Of a stretch of DNA of 64,000 nt, positions 1 through 8,632 are shown piece after piece. Within the stretch, counting starts at the first letter, position 1. Every line of letters begins with the position of its first letter. The translations under genes and the position numbers were made by a program. The stretch comes from Sulfobacillus thermosulfidooxidans (lineage in GTDB: Bacteria; Bacillota; Sulfobacillia; Sulfobacillales; Sulfobacillaceae). A model generated the notes under the pieces. The model was not told the origin of the DNA. It saw nothing but the letters and a program-made list of their open reading frames with translations, and did no database searches. The DNA lies in the NCBI RefSeq assembly GCF_001280565.1, contig NZ_LGRO01000001.1, positions 1,674,001 through 1,738,000 of the forward strand. Direction: 5' to 3'.

Positions 1-406
1 CCTCGACAAAGGGCAATAAGACATCTTGCTGTGCGCGGTTAAAGCGGTGGATTTCATCGAGAAAAAGCAATGTCCCCTTACCGTTGAGATTCCATCGTTC
101 CCGGGCTTGATCCGCTAGGGTCCTGATTTCTTTCACTCCACTATCAATAGCCGACAATGCAACAAAAGAGAGACCCACCTGTTCGGCCACGATCCGTGCT
201 AAGGTAGTTTTGCCTGTTCCCGCCGGCCCGTGAAAGATGATGGACCGGACCTTCCCCTTTAACATCGAGCGAATAATACCGTGAGGGCCGGTCAAGTGTT
301 CTTGACCGGCCACCTCCTCAAGGGTTCTCGGACGCAATTTCCAGGCTAAAGGTGCATGTTGTTCGCGACTGTTTTCGCCGGCACTGGCGAATAAATCTCC
401 ATTCAC
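1..406 (-). CDS. rarA: RarA/MgsA-type AAA+ recombination factor, N-terminal part only
   Basis: About 135 N-terminal residues lie in the window and the rest runs off the left edge. I read the start as GTG at 406, behind a GGGTGAGGG-like ribosome site and 6 bp after the threonine aldolase stop. The frame contains the clamp-loader-like opening 'LRPRTLEEVAGQEHL', a Walker A (GPAGTGKT) near residue 60, and a Walker B (LLFLDEIHRFNRAQQD) near residue 120. The 'HRFN' after Walker B is typical of RarA (MgsA, YrvN) and sets it apart from RuvB. RarA acts at stalled replication forks. In Bacillus the same gene lies beside the 6S RNA gene and aspS, as here. Confidence 0.85.
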   Translation of the reverse strand, partial: MNGDLFASAGENSREQHAPLAWKLRPRTLEEVAGQEHLTGPHGIIRSMLKGKVRSIIFHGPAGTGKTTLARIVAEQVGLSFVALSAIDSGVKEIRTLADQARERWNLNGKGTLLFLDEIHRFNRAQQDVLLPFVE

Positions 407-412
407 CGACCC

Positions 413-1456
413 TCACCCTTTCGCAGGCGTTAAATGGGCAAAGGCTTCAATCGTGCGTGCAATGCCCTCATCATCGACATCGAGATGGGTTACCAAACGT
501 AACCGCCTTGGTCCCATAGCTCCGACTAGAATACCGGCAGTTTTTAAAGCGCTGATCATCCCATCCACAGGGGTGTCAAAGTCTACCATCACCATATTCG
601 TAGGGACAGAAGGCATGTCCACACGGTATCCCATATCTATTAGAGCCTGTGCTAAGGTTAAAGCACGCCGGTGATCATCGGCTAGACGCTCAATGTGATG
701 ATCCAACGCATAAATCCCTGCGGCCGCCAAAATGCCTGCCTGCCGCATTCCTCCCCCTAACCATTTGCGATAGACCCGAGCCTTATCGATATAAGCTTTC
801 GATCCGGCAATCACGGATCCCACAGGTGCACCCAGCCCTTTAGAAAGACACATCGATACCGAATCAACATCCTCGGTTAATTCCGCAATGGGCACTCCTA
901 AGGCAATCGCGGCATTGGCAATGCGTGCGCCGTCCAAATGCACCCGGAGCTGATGTCGGCGGGCCACCTCAATTAAAGGACGCATCCGCTCCCGGGATAA
1001 GGCCGCTCCTCCCGCCCGGTTGTGAGTGTTTTCCAAAGACAATAATCTCGGGCGGGGATGATGGATATTGGTGGGGCGGATACTGGCTTCTAAGTCTTGG
1101 GGACTCATGAGCCCCTCAGGACCCGCCAGCTGCGTAAACGTGGCTTGCGACCACATAGCAGCCGCACCGCCCTCGTAATAGTAAATATGATTATCACGGT
1201 GAATGAAAACTTCATCGCCCCGCTCGGTATGGGTCAAAATCGCAATCTGGTTGGCCATAGTTCCTGAGGGGACAAATAGACTGGCTTCTTTGCCAAGAAG
1301 ATGGGCGGCATATTCTTCCAACTTATTGACGGTCGGATCTTCGCCGTAAACGTCATCCCCCACCTCGGCTTGGTACATGGCCTCACGCATGGCCGATGTA
1401 GGTCGGGTGACCGTATCGGAGCGTAAATCTACATAAGCCTGAGAGGACTCGCTCAT
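413..1456 (-). CDS. ltaE: Low-specificity L-threonine aldolase
   Basis: A 347-residue fold-type I PLP enzyme that cleaves L-threonine or allo-threonine to glycine and acetaldehyde in the cytoplasm. The family start 'DLRSDTVTRP' is at residues 10-19, 'HLDGAR' at 173-178 carries the aspartate that contacts the PLP ring nitrogen, and the Schiff-base lysine is K206 in 'SMCLSKGLGAP'. Length is normal. The ATG start overlaps the thioredoxin stop by 4 bp (ATGA), so the two are translationally coupled, and rarA starts 6 bp after its stop. The three probably form one operon. Substrate stereochemistry cannot be read from sequence. Confidence 0.93.
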   Translation of the reverse strand: MSESSQAYVDLRSDTVTRPTSAMREAMYQAEVGDDVYGEDPTVNKLEEYAAHLLGKEASLFVPSGTMANQIAILTHTERGDEVFIHRDNHIYYYEGGAAAMWSQATFTQLAGPEGLMSPQDLEASIRPTNIHHPRPRLLSLENTHNRAGGAALSRERMRPLIEVARRHQLRVHLDGARIANAAIALGVPIAELTEDVDSVSMCLSKGLGAPVGSVIAGSKAYIDKARVYRKWLGGGMRQAGILAAAGIYALDHHIERLADDHRRALTLAQALIDMGYRVDMPSVPTNMVMVDFDTPVDGMISALKTAGILVGAMGPRRLRLVTHLDVDDEGIARTIEAFAHLTPAKG

Positions 1457-1773
1457 AATCCCAACTTCTTCAACAACTGAGCTTTGGGGAGCGCTCCCAC
1501 CACACGGGACGTCTCTTGACCATTTTGGAATTTAATGAGGGTGGGGATACTCATTACGCCATATTCCGCCGCAATGGTCGGATTTTCATCCACATTTAAT
1601 TTGGCGATGGTAATCGAACCTTGACGTTCTTGTGCCAATTCTTCCAAAATCGGGCTGATCATGCGGCAGGGCACACACCATGCGGCCCAAAAATCCACAA
1701 TCACTGGGTTAGGAGATTCTGCAATCACTTGATGAAAATTTGCTTGACTTACTACCACCACATTGTCTGCCAA
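1453..1773 (-). CDS. trxA: Thioredoxin with a WCVPC active site
   Basis: 106 residues, a single thioredoxin fold of standard length and a cytoplasmic protein-disulfide reductase. The redox motif is W32-C-V-P-C36 where most thioredoxins have WCGPC. The cis-proline is P77 in 'SIPTLIKF', and the family 'VDFWAAWC' and 'KLNVDENP' segments are present. The start is TTG at 1773, chosen because GGAGG lies 9 bases upstream. The gene is first in a run with ltaE and rarA. Thioredoxin reductase is not in this window. The Gly-to-Val change in the CXXC loop is likely to alter redox potential or partner choice, which is inference. Confidence 0.92.
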   Translation of the reverse strand: MADNVVVVSQANFHQVIAESPNPVIVDFWAAWCVPCRMISPILEELAQERQGSITIAKLNVDENPTIAAEYGVMSIPTLIKFQNGQETSRVVGALPKAQLLKKLGL

Positions 1774-1820
1774 AGAATTTCGCCTCCAATTTCACCCTCG
1801 ATATTACCAGGGAAATGAAA

Positions 1821-1853
1821 GAAAGAGAAGATAGGCAAGCCATCTTCTCTTTC
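1821..1853 (-). terminator. Intrinsic terminator of the 6S RNA transcript
   Basis: A perfect 12-bp stem (1821-1832 with 1842-1853) and a 9-base loop. On the minus strand it is followed by a T-rich stretch (TTTCATTTCC). It lies between the 6S RNA and trxA. Confidence 0.75.
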
Positions 1854-2041
1854 AAGCCCCGCCATGCCGTGCAACACCGACGTTTTGAACCTGCTGATAA
1901 GCAGGTGGGTACCTCCCGTTAATTTTCGCAGTCCCCTTTCCATGAGGGGCAGGACGGCCATTAACTGAGGATCAGGTTCCCTATGTTTTGGTGTTGGCTC
2001 AAAACATATCGGTCGCCTTCACGCACACAGCCGGATTAGTA
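1821..2041 (-). ncRNA. ssrS: 6S RNA (RNA polymerase regulator)
   Basis: A noncoding transcript of about 190-220 nt, bounded by a strong sigma-A promoter and a strong terminator. The two halves fold back on each other. GTTTTGAGCC near the 5' end pairs over 10 bp with GGTTCAAAAC near the 3' end, and outside it ACCGA/TCGGT, CGTG/CACG and a G-U-rich 7-bp helix form a closing rod. This leaves a large internal bubble, the hallmark of 6S RNA, which mimics an open promoter and sequesters sigma-A holoenzyme. In Bacillus subtilis bsrA sits between the aspS side and rarA (yrvN); the same neighbours are here. The product RNA at the bubble was not checked. Confidence 0.82.
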
Positions 2042-2047
2042 AACTTC

Positions 2048-2076
2048 ATTATAGTGACCTGGGTAGACCAGTGCAA
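2048..2076 (-). promoter_or_regulatory. Sigma-A promoter of the 6S RNA
   Basis: Minus strand TTGCAC (2071-2076), a 17-base spacer, then TATAAT (2048-2053). The predicted start is near 2041. Confidence 0.8.
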
Positions 2077-2127
2077 CTACAAAGAATTCCCACCAAAGCA
2101 AATTTCTCGCTTTGGTGGGATAGGAGG

Positions 2128-2379
2128 TTAAGACAGTTCGTCGTCGTCCTTCGCCATCCGGGTGACCACGTTGGCAAGCATCTGCTTTTCGTGCGGTCCG
2201 CTAGCTTGCCACATGCGCTTTGCTACCCGGTCTTGAGCATTTTTTGGCTCAACGCCGGCTTGTAACATGGCGTCGCCCATGTCGATCACGTCTTCTTGGA
2301 CGTTGTTATCCCCGTTGCGGAGTTTCTCAGCAACGCGCGATTTCAACTCGTGAAACGATTGCGGAACACCCTTCGCCAA
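2128..2379 (-). CDS. Small DUF3243-like protein
   Basis: An 83-residue soluble protein. I start it at TTG 2379 because GGGGAGGG lies 6 bases upstream; a longer reading to 2457 would run through the promoter area without a ribosome site. The C-terminal half 'GVEPKNAQDRVAKRMWQ...KQMLANVVTRMAKDD' resembles the DUF3243 family of short Bacillus proteins ('DPKNpeqR...LW...A..MLV'). That is recognition from memory, not a search. Function is unknown. It stands alone, divergent from the holin-like gene at 2550. Confidence 0.6.
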   Translation of the reverse strand: MAKGVPQSFHELKSRVAEKLRNGDNNVQEDVIDMGDAMLQAGVEPKNAQDRVAKRMWQASGPHEKQMLANVVTRMAKDDDELS

Positions 2380-2549
2380 AGGAATCCCTCCCCAAATTGA
2401 AGTGCGATTCAACGCAAGTATGGTGCACTTGCGTTCCATCGTGGAGCATTGCTCCATATGTAGTGTGTTCGGCTCGTTGCAAAACTATGAGAGGAATAAT
2501 TCGGGGAGTTCACGGCCACACTAACGTGCAGCATAAAGGAGGTGAGCGA

Positions 2550-2882
2550 ATGAGCTGGATTGGCACGATTGTTCGGTTCGTCGTAGCAGCACTTGTTTTA
2601 ATGGTTATGGGCTATATTGTGCCCGGATTTTCACATTTAGGCTTTTGGTCTGCGTTATTAGCTGCCTTAATTATTGCCTTGGCGGGCTATATCATCGAGG
2701 CTATGTTCGGAAAATCCGCGTCACCCTATGGTCGAGGTTTTATTGGATTTTTGGTTGCGGCCATTGTTATCTATTTCACGCAGTTCTTAGTCCCCGGCAT
2801 GCATGTCTCTATTTTGGGCGCGTTACTGGCTGCCTTTGTGATTGGGCTCGTCGATCTGTTTATTCCTACCGCTGTCCGCTAA
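2550..2882 (+). CDS. Four-helix membrane protein, YvlD/phage-holin superfamily IV
   Basis: 110 residues. The start is fixed by AAAGGAGGTGA 6 bases before ATG 2550. Four hydrophobic segments (about 7-27, 33-52, 65-84, 88-106) are separated by short loops; 'GYIVPGFSHLGFWSALLAALIIALAGYIIE' and 'LVPGMHVSILGALLAAFVIGLVDLF' form an internal two-fold repeat. This arrangement matches the YvlD / DUF360-type 'phage holin family' of Firmicutes, which has envelope-stress links in Bacillus and is not tied to a prophage. No phage gene is nearby. Its own leader runs from about 2460. Confidence 0.75.
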   Translation: MSWIGTIVRFVVAALVLMVMGYIVPGFSHLGFWSALLAALIIALAGYIIEAMFGKSASPYGRGFIGFLVAAIVIYFTQFLVPGMHVSILGALLAAFVIGLVDLFIPTAVR

Positions 2883-2909
2883 CCTGAGGACCGACCGTAG
2901 CATCTTGAA

Positions 2910-2943
2910 CCCAAAGAAGAAGGGAGTTCCCTCCTTCTTTGGG
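2910..2943 (+). terminator. Hairpin between convergent genes
   Basis: A 9-bp outer stem CCCAAAGAA/TTCTTTGGG with a further inner GGGA/TCCC pairing. A T-run follows 11 bases later (2955-2960). It probably serves the plus-strand gene and may also act on aspS. Confidence 0.55.
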
Positions 2944-2951
2944 ATCTCCCG

Positions 2952-4691
2952 TTATTTTTTGATTTGAATACCGACCTCATCGAGTTGCCGGGCATCGACA
3001 GGACTCGGCGCATTCATCAAGGGATCAATGCCCCGTGCCGTTTTCGGAAACGCAATGACTTCCCGCAAACTCTTCGCTCCAGCCATTAACATAACCATTC
3101 GGTCAAGACCAAAGGCGATGCCCCCATGAGGAGGAGCGCCGTACTGAAATGCCTGGATGAGAAACCCAAACTTTTCTTCAATTTCTTCAGGTTTCAAACC
3201 CAGCGCCGAGAAGATGCGTGCCTGCAACTGCGGCTGAAAAATACGCAAACTGCCTGACGCGAGTTCTGTCCCATTCAGCACGACATCGTAAGCTTGTGAC
3301 CGAACCGCCAAGGGATCGGTCTCAATCAAAGAAATATCATCGGGATGGGGCATGGTAAAGGGATGGTGAGCCGAAACCAAGCGATTTTCTTCTTGTGACC
3401 ATTCAAACAACGGAAAATCCGTGACCCATAAAAACCGCCAGCCTTCTTCTATGCGGTTTTCCTGACGGGCAAATTCCAAACGCAATTGACCTAGCACATT
3501 TAGGCTCGGCATCTTGTCGCCCGCTACAATCAATAACACGTCGCCATCCCGTAACTGGACGGCATCGGCTAATATTTGCAGTTCTTGGGGGGTTAACCAT
3601 TTTCCTGCCGAAGACCGGATCTGACCGGCTGATTTCACCATCCAAATCAGTCCTCCCGCTCCCAGGCTTTTCGCCAATTCCACCCAGTTATCCAAATGCT
3701 TACGCGAGGGTTGATAGTCACGAAAAACCACTCCCCCCACGAATGAGGACTCACGCAGCACCGGCCAGGCAATGTGTTGTGCTGTCATGTCAGTCAAATT
3801 CCATAGTTTTTCGCCCGCCCGCAGATCGGGTTTATCTGAACCATAACCTTCCATGGCCTCTTGCCAGGTCATACGGGGAAAGGGCTCTAAATTAACCCCA
3901 AGACTTTCTTGAAAGACATATCGCAACATCGCTTCCATCATATTGAGGATTTCTTCTTGGGTCATGAATGACATTTCCACATCAATTTGAGTAAATTCCG
4001 GTTGCCGATCCGCGCGCAAATCTTCGTCCCGAAAGACCTTAGCAATTTGATAATAGCGATCAAAGCCAGCAACCATCAGCAGTTGCTTAAAAATCTGGGG
4101 ACTTTGCGGTAAGGCGTAAAATGACCCGGGTTGTAGCCGGCTAGGCACCAAAAAGTCGCGCGCTCCCTCTGGAGTCGAACGCGCTAGAGATGGCGTTTCC
4201 ACATCCAAAAAGCCATGGGCATGAAAGAACTGGCGTACAGCCATCAGCACCTTATCCCGCAAAACGAAGTTGTTCAGCAGGCTAAAGCGGCGCAGGTCAA
4301 TATAACGGTATCTTAGCCGCAATATTTCATCGACGGCATCCGCATCAGCGGGCATAAAGGGGGGCGTTTTCGCTTCCGATAAGATTTCAACCCGCTCTGG
4401 AGAAATCTCGACCATTCCCGAGGCTAAATCTTGGTTCTCCATTCCTTCCGGCCGCCGTTTGACCATCCCCTGAACCGCCAATACATATTCCAATCGCACC
4501 CGGTCTAATTCCCGAAAATTTTCTTCTTGGGTGGGATCAGCCACAATTTGCACCAGTCCAGACCGATCACGCAAATCAATAAATATTAATCCCCCATGAT
4601 CCCGCCGGCGATGAACCCAACCGGCTACAGTAACCGTTTTCCCTTCTAATGTTTCATTAATTTCCGCGGCATAATGTGTGCGGCCCAACAT
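2952..4691 (-). CDS. aspS: Aspartyl-tRNA synthetase
   Basis: 579 residues, class II synthetase that charges tRNA-Asp (possibly also tRNA-Asn if the enzyme is non-discriminating). An N-terminal OB-fold anticodon-binding domain (1-105, 'VTVAGWVHRRRDHGGLIFIDLRD') is followed by the catalytic core with motif 2 'VFRDEDLRADRQPEFTQID' and motif 3 'GIAFGLDRMVMLMAG'. A bacterial GAD insertion sits between them. Bacterial-type length. ATG 4691 has AGGAGGAC upstream. It lies 28 bp after hisS in the hisS-aspS order known from Bacillus. Confidence 0.97.
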   Translation of the reverse strand: MLGRTHYAAEINETLEGKTVTVAGWVHRRRDHGGLIFIDLRDRSGLVQIVADPTQEENFRELDRVRLEYVLAVQGMVKRRPEGMENQDLASGMVEISPERVEILSEAKTPPFMPADADAVDEILRLRYRYIDLRRFSLLNNFVLRDKVLMAVRQFFHAHGFLDVETPSLARSTPEGARDFLVPSRLQPGSFYALPQSPQIFKQLLMVAGFDRYYQIAKVFRDEDLRADRQPEFTQIDVEMSFMTQEEILNMMEAMLRYVFQESLGVNLEPFPRMTWQEAMEGYGSDKPDLRAGEKLWNLTDMTAQHIAWPVLRESSFVGGVVFRDYQPSRKHLDNWVELAKSLGAGGLIWMVKSAGQIRSSAGKWLTPQELQILADAVQLRDGDVLLIVAGDKMPSLNVLGQLRLEFARQENRIEEGWRFLWVTDFPLFEWSQEENRLVSAHHPFTMPHPDDISLIETDPLAVRSQAYDVVLNGTELASGSLRIFQPQLQARIFSALGLKPEEIEEKFGFLIQAFQYGAPPHGGIAFGLDRMVMLMAGAKSLREVIAFPKTARGIDPLMNAPSPVDARQLDEVGIQIKK

Positions 4692-4719
4692 ATAAACGTG
4701 TCCTCCTCAACATTCTTGT

Positions 4720-5976
4720 TCATGGGTTTTGTGTTAATTCTTGGCGCAAAAACTCGCTCAACTGGTCTTGATGGAGCGTCAGTTGTTCACTGTCCCCAAG
4801 ACGCTTTACCGCGACTTGTCCTTGTTCCCATTCTCTGCCCCCGACAATCACGACTACCGTACTGCGCCGGTTCGCATCCCGTAATTGGGCTTTGAGACTG
4901 CGGCGCAACAAATCTGGTTCCGCACTCAGTCCTTGCCGCCGGAGGTTTTCCGCCAAAACAAAAGCGGCCTCCTCAAATCCCGGAAGATGCGCCACATAGA
5001 CGGAGCGCTTGGCTGGCAGCGGAAAATTCTCTTCCACCGCAGACAATATGCGTTCAATTCCCATACCAAATCCCACAGCCGGGGTCACTTCGGGGCCATC
5101 TAGGGTGGTGGCTAACCCATCATACCGTCCGCCGCCAAATAAAGCGGTTTGGTTACCTAAAGAGGGATGACCAATTTCGAAAACGGTCCGGGTATAATAG
5201 TCTAATCCCCGAACTAAGAAGGGATCGCGAATGACCTGACGCCCCGCTTCGGTTAACAACCGGGTCAACTGCTGATAATGCGTACGGCAGTCTTCACACC
5301 AATAATCTTGAATATCCGGGGCTTCTTGCCTAATCGCTACATCAATTTTGCAATCGAGAAGGCGCAAAGGATTCGTGTGAATGCGTGTTTGACAATCTTC
5401 ACAGAGTTCTGTTTGCCGTCCTTGATAATACGCAATCAAACGCTGCCGGTAAGCAGGGCGGCACTGGGAACAACCAATCGAATTGAGCCGGATGAGAGGA
5501 TTTTTTAAGCCGACTTGCTCGACGACGTCACAGGCCAACAAAATGACTTCGGCATCGGCTTCCGGTTGGCTCGAACCATAAAGTTCTGCCCCGAACTGCG
5601 TGTGCTGCCGGTAACGCAGCGCCTGGGGCCGTTCCCGCCGAAACATCGGGCCGTAATAGCACATCCTGACCGGCTGGGGTTGATTAAACATGCCGTGTTC
5701 GACGTAAGCTCTGGCAATTGCCGCCGTTCCCTCCGGGCGCAACGTGAGATCGACACCCCCGGCATCGGTAAACGAATACCGTTCGTGCTGGACAATGTCG
5801 GTGGATTCTCCCACGCGCAGAAAGACCGGGGTTTGTTCAAATATCGGTGTTTCAATGAGGTCATAACCAAATTTAGCCGCCGTATCAATGGCAATACGCC
5901 GTATCTGTTCCATCCGGTAGGATGCGGGCGGAAGAATGTCTTGGGTGCCGCGGGGTCTTTGAAATTCTGAACGCAT
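4720..5976 (-). CDS. hisS: Histidyl-tRNA synthetase
   Basis: 418 residues, class II homodimeric synthetase charging tRNA-His. Motif 1 begins at 'RGTQDILPP'. The histidine-binding HisA motif is 'LVRGLDYYTRTVFE', and motif 3 is 'AVGFGMGIERIL'. A C-terminal anticodon-binding domain (about 325-410, 'VYVAHLPG...VVIVGGREW...VAVKRL') is present, so this is the tRNA enzyme and not the HisZ paralogue that lacks this domain. The two CxxC pairs ('SIGCSQCRP', 'LCEDCQTR', 'WCEDCRTHY') in the middle insertion may hold zinc. AGGAG precedes ATG. dtd ends 8 bp upstream, so the genes are one operon. Confidence 0.96.
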   Translation of the reverse strand: MRSEFQRPRGTQDILPPASYRMEQIRRIAIDTAAKFGYDLIETPIFEQTPVFLRVGESTDIVQHERYSFTDAGGVDLTLRPEGTAAIARAYVEHGMFNQPQPVRMCYYGPMFRRERPQALRYRQHTQFGAELYGSSQPEADAEVILLACDVVEQVGLKNPLIRLNSIGCSQCRPAYRQRLIAYYQGRQTELCEDCQTRIHTNPLRLLDCKIDVAIRQEAPDIQDYWCEDCRTHYQQLTRLLTEAGRQVIRDPFLVRGLDYYTRTVFEIGHPSLGNQTALFGGGRYDGLATTLDGPEVTPAVGFGMGIERILSAVEENFPLPAKRSVYVAHLPGFEEAAFVLAENLRRQGLSAEPDLLRRSLKAQLRDANRRSTVVVIVGGREWEQGQVAVKRLGDSEQLTLHQDQLSEFLRQELTQNP

Positions 5977-5983
5977 TGAGTCC

Positions 5984-6454
5984 TTAACTCCTTTCTGATT
6001 CGCTGCCGGGTTTTGTCACGCTATCAAGCCAAATGGTTACCGGACCCCAGTTCACGAGCGACACATCCATATCGGCTCCGAACGAACCGGTGGCCACCGG
6101 CGCAATGTGTTGACGACAAATGGCCACAAATTTTTCATATAACGGTTCCGCAACAGCCCTGGGCGCGGCTAGAGAAAAACTCGGGCGCCGACCGTGGGCG
6201 GCATCGGCATATAGCGTAAACTGTGATACGACTAAAAGTCCGCCTCCCACCTCGTTCAAATGGCGATTCATTTTACCCTGCTCATCAGGAAAAATGCGCA
6301 ACGACAAAATTTTTTCAGCCATCCATGAAGTGATGGACGCATCATCATCATGCGTAATCCCTAAGAACACCAATAAGCCATGATCAATAGCTCCGGTGAT
6401 ATTCCCATCCACACTCACTGAAGCGCGTTTCACACGCTGGATTAAGGCACGCAT
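5984..6454 (-). CDS. dtd: D-aminoacyl-tRNA deacylase
   Basis: 156 residues, full length. It removes D-amino acids (and mischarged glycine or alanine) from tRNA. The two active-site signatures are both present: 'VVSQFTLYAD' around residues 75-84 and the cross-subunit Gly-cisPro motif 'NWGPVTIW' near the C-terminus (about 136-143). The start ATG shares bases with the rel stop codon (TGATG). rel-dtd-hisS-aspS is the classic Bacillus order. Confidence 0.96.
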   Translation of the reverse strand: MRALIQRVKRASVSVDGNITGAIDHGLLVFLGITHDDDASITSWMAEKILSLRIFPDEQGKMNRHLNEVGGGLLVVSQFTLYADAAHGRRPSFSLAAPRAVAEPLYEKFVAICRQHIAPVATGSFGADMDVSLVNWGPVTIWLDSVTKPGSESERS

Positions 6455-8592
6455 CAGGCTTTTTCATGACTCACGCGCTCTACGCGTTCCACATACGGTA
6501 AAGCTTCGAGCCGTCGAATAATGCGTGTTAATTGAGTCAAATTCTTCACTTCCAGTCGCACATTGACCACCGCCGTACGATCTTTAAATCCCCGCGCCTT
6601 GGCCGATATAATATTGGCGTCGGCAACAACGTTGGCCACGTCGGCCAACAATCCCGCCCGGTCCCATGCAAATACCGCAAGTTCCACCGGATGCGGTGCT
6701 AGTTCTGCTTCCTGAATATCCCAACTGACCTCAATTAATCGTTCAGGATCCTTACTAAGTTCTTTTTCGTTGGGACACCCTAAACGGTGCACCGAGACCC
6801 CACGTCCCCTGGTCAAATACCCTATAATGGGATCCCCCGGGACCGGCTGACAACATCTGGCTAAGCGTGTTAACAATCGTGGCTGACCGCGTACCAGAAT
6901 TTGTTGTCCCGCCGTAGGCGGTGTGCGAGGTTCCCGTTTTAAGGGAACGACCGGGGTAATGACGGGTTCAATTTCTTTGGTCAGTTCGTCCTTAATCCGG
7001 TTGACGGCTTGAACCGGGTTAATCATCCCGTCGCTAATACCGACAGCCAACTCGTCTACTGTACCATATCCGACTTTCTTCACCAATTCTTGCAACCGAT
7101 CATGTTGCAAGGACAGACCCGCTCGCTTTAATTCCCGCTCCAAAATTTCCTGCCCACGCGATAAATGCTCTTGCCGCCGCTCTTTCCGAATCCATTGACG
7201 AATCCGGTTTTTAGCTTGGGATGTCTGGACAATATTGAGCCAGTCCACGCTCGGTCCGGGACTTTTCCGGTTCACGAGCACTTCCACAATATCGCCGTTT
7301 TCTAAGGGCGTGGTCAAAGGCACAATCCGGCCATTGATTTTAGCCCCAACACAGTGATTGCCGACGTCCGTATGGATGCGGTACGCAAAATCTATCGGGG
7401 TGGAGCCGGCTGGCAAGTCCAGCACATCTCCTTTAGGCGTAAATACAAATACCTCATCGCTAAACAAATCGACTTTCAAGGTATCCATAAATTCGCGCGC
7501 ATCGCGCATGTCCCGTTGCCATTCTAGCAACTGACGCAACCACGACAATTTTTGTTCAAATTCGCGATCTTCTTTGCTGCCCTCCTTATAGCGCCAATGC
7601 GCAGCAATCCCATATTCCGCGGTATGATGCATTTCAAAAGTGCGAATCTGTACTTCAATGGGTTCGCCTTCGGGCCCCATCACCGTGGTATGCAAACTTT
7701 GGTATAAATTGGATTTAGGCATGGCAATATAATCTTTAAAACGCCCCGGAACGGGTTTCCATAGACTGTGAACTAATCCCAATACGGCATAACAATCTTT
7801 CACGGTCTCGACCATGACGCGGACGGCTACCAGGTCGTAGATTTGGGAAAAGTCTTTGCCCTGTTTGTACATTTTTTGATAAATGCTATACAAATGTTTG
7901 GCACGGCCTGACAATTCAGCAACCATACCCATTTGTTCGAGACGGCGAGTCAATTCTTGAGTGACGGCTTCCACAGCCGCTTCACGTTCTTTGCGTTTTT
8001 TGGCCACTAATTCTTTCATCATTTGGAAGGCTTCAGGCTGCAAATGTTGGAAAGCCAGGTCTTCGAGTTCCCATTTGATCCGGTAAATACCTAACCGATG
8101 AGCTAAAGGAGCATAAATCTCCATGGTCTCTTTGGCAATCCGTTGGACCCGGTCTGCCGCCAAATGTTTTAACGTGCGCATATTATGGAGGCGGTCAGCC
8201 AGTTTAATTAATATGACGCGGATGTCTTTAGCCATGGCCAGCAACATTTTCCGCAAATTTTCCGCCTGTTCCTCTTCACGGGTTCTCACTTCCAGGCGGT
8301 CTAACTTCGTCACCCCATCCACCAATTGGGCAACTTCAGAACCAAATCGTTCTTCGATATCCTCTAACGTGTAAGGCGTGTCTTCGACCACATCATGCAA
8401 CAAGGCGGCAATAATCGTTGGCACATCCATGCGCAAATCCGCCAAAATTGAGGCCACAGCCAGAGGATGTTCGATATAGGGGGCGCCCGAAGCCCGGCTT
8501 TGCCCGGCATGGGCTTGGCGTGCAAACTCTATTGCTTTAGCAATTTGTTCGGCCTCTGGAGAATCCTCAGTAAATCCAAGCTTTTCTGCCAT
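6454..8592 (-). CDS. rel: Bifunctional (p)ppGpp synthetase/hydrolase
   Basis: A long RelA/SpoT homologue of 712 residues, the stringent-response enzyme. An N-terminal HD hydrolase domain with intact 'ALLHDVVEDT' is near residue 65, followed by a synthetase domain with 'GRAKHLYSIYQKM' and 'YQSLHTTVMG'. Next come a TGS domain ('VFVFTPKGDVLDLPAGSTPIDFAY') and a C-terminal ACT domain. The synthetase carries 'RFKD', the RXKD signature of bifunctional Rel; the synthesis-only RelA has EXDD. The start could be GTG 8607 or ATG 8592. I prefer the ATG because GGAGCAGG lies just before it. Confidence 0.96.
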   Translation of the reverse strand: MAEKLGFTEDSPEAEQIAKAIEFARQAHAGQSRASGAPYIEHPLAVASILADLRMDVPTIIAALLHDVVEDTPYTLEDIEERFGSEVAQLVDGVTKLDRLEVRTREEEQAENLRKMLLAMAKDIRVILIKLADRLHNMRTLKHLAADRVQRIAKETMEIYAPLAHRLGIYRIKWELEDLAFQHLQPEAFQMMKELVAKKRKEREAAVEAVTQELTRRLEQMGMVAELSGRAKHLYSIYQKMYKQGKDFSQIYDLVAVRVMVETVKDCYAVLGLVHSLWKPVPGRFKDYIAMPKSNLYQSLHTTVMGPEGEPIEVQIRTFEMHHTAEYGIAAHWRYKEGSKEDREFEQKLSWLRQLLEWQRDMRDAREFMDTLKVDLFSDEVFVFTPKGDVLDLPAGSTPIDFAYRIHTDVGNHCVGAKINGRIVPLTTPLENGDIVEVLVNRKSPGPSVDWLNIVQTSQAKNRIRQWIRKERRQEHLSRGQEILERELKRAGLSLQHDRLQELVKKVGYGTVDELAVGISDGMINPVQAVNRIKDELTKEIEPVITPVVPLKREPRTPPTAGQQILVRGQPRLLTRLARCCQPVPGDPIIGYLTRGRGVSVHRLGCPNEKELSKDPERLIEVSWDIQEAELAPHPVELAVFAWDRAGLLADVANVVADANIISAKARGFKDRTAVVNVRLEVKNLTQLTRIIRRLEALPYVERVERVSHEKA

Positions 8593-8632
8593 ACTTACCT
8601 GCTCCACGCTTCTCCCCCCCTACTTCCGCTGG

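Noticed and set aside
1740-1961. Open frames on both strands across 1740-1961
   Set aside because: They lie over the 6S RNA and its terminator, have no ribosome site, and the RNA structure explains the sequence.
2220-2549. Longer version of the holin-like gene from 2220
   Set aside because: It would add 110 residues of Cys/Arg-rich sequence; the ATG at 2550 has a perfect ribosome site and starts the conserved membrane protein.
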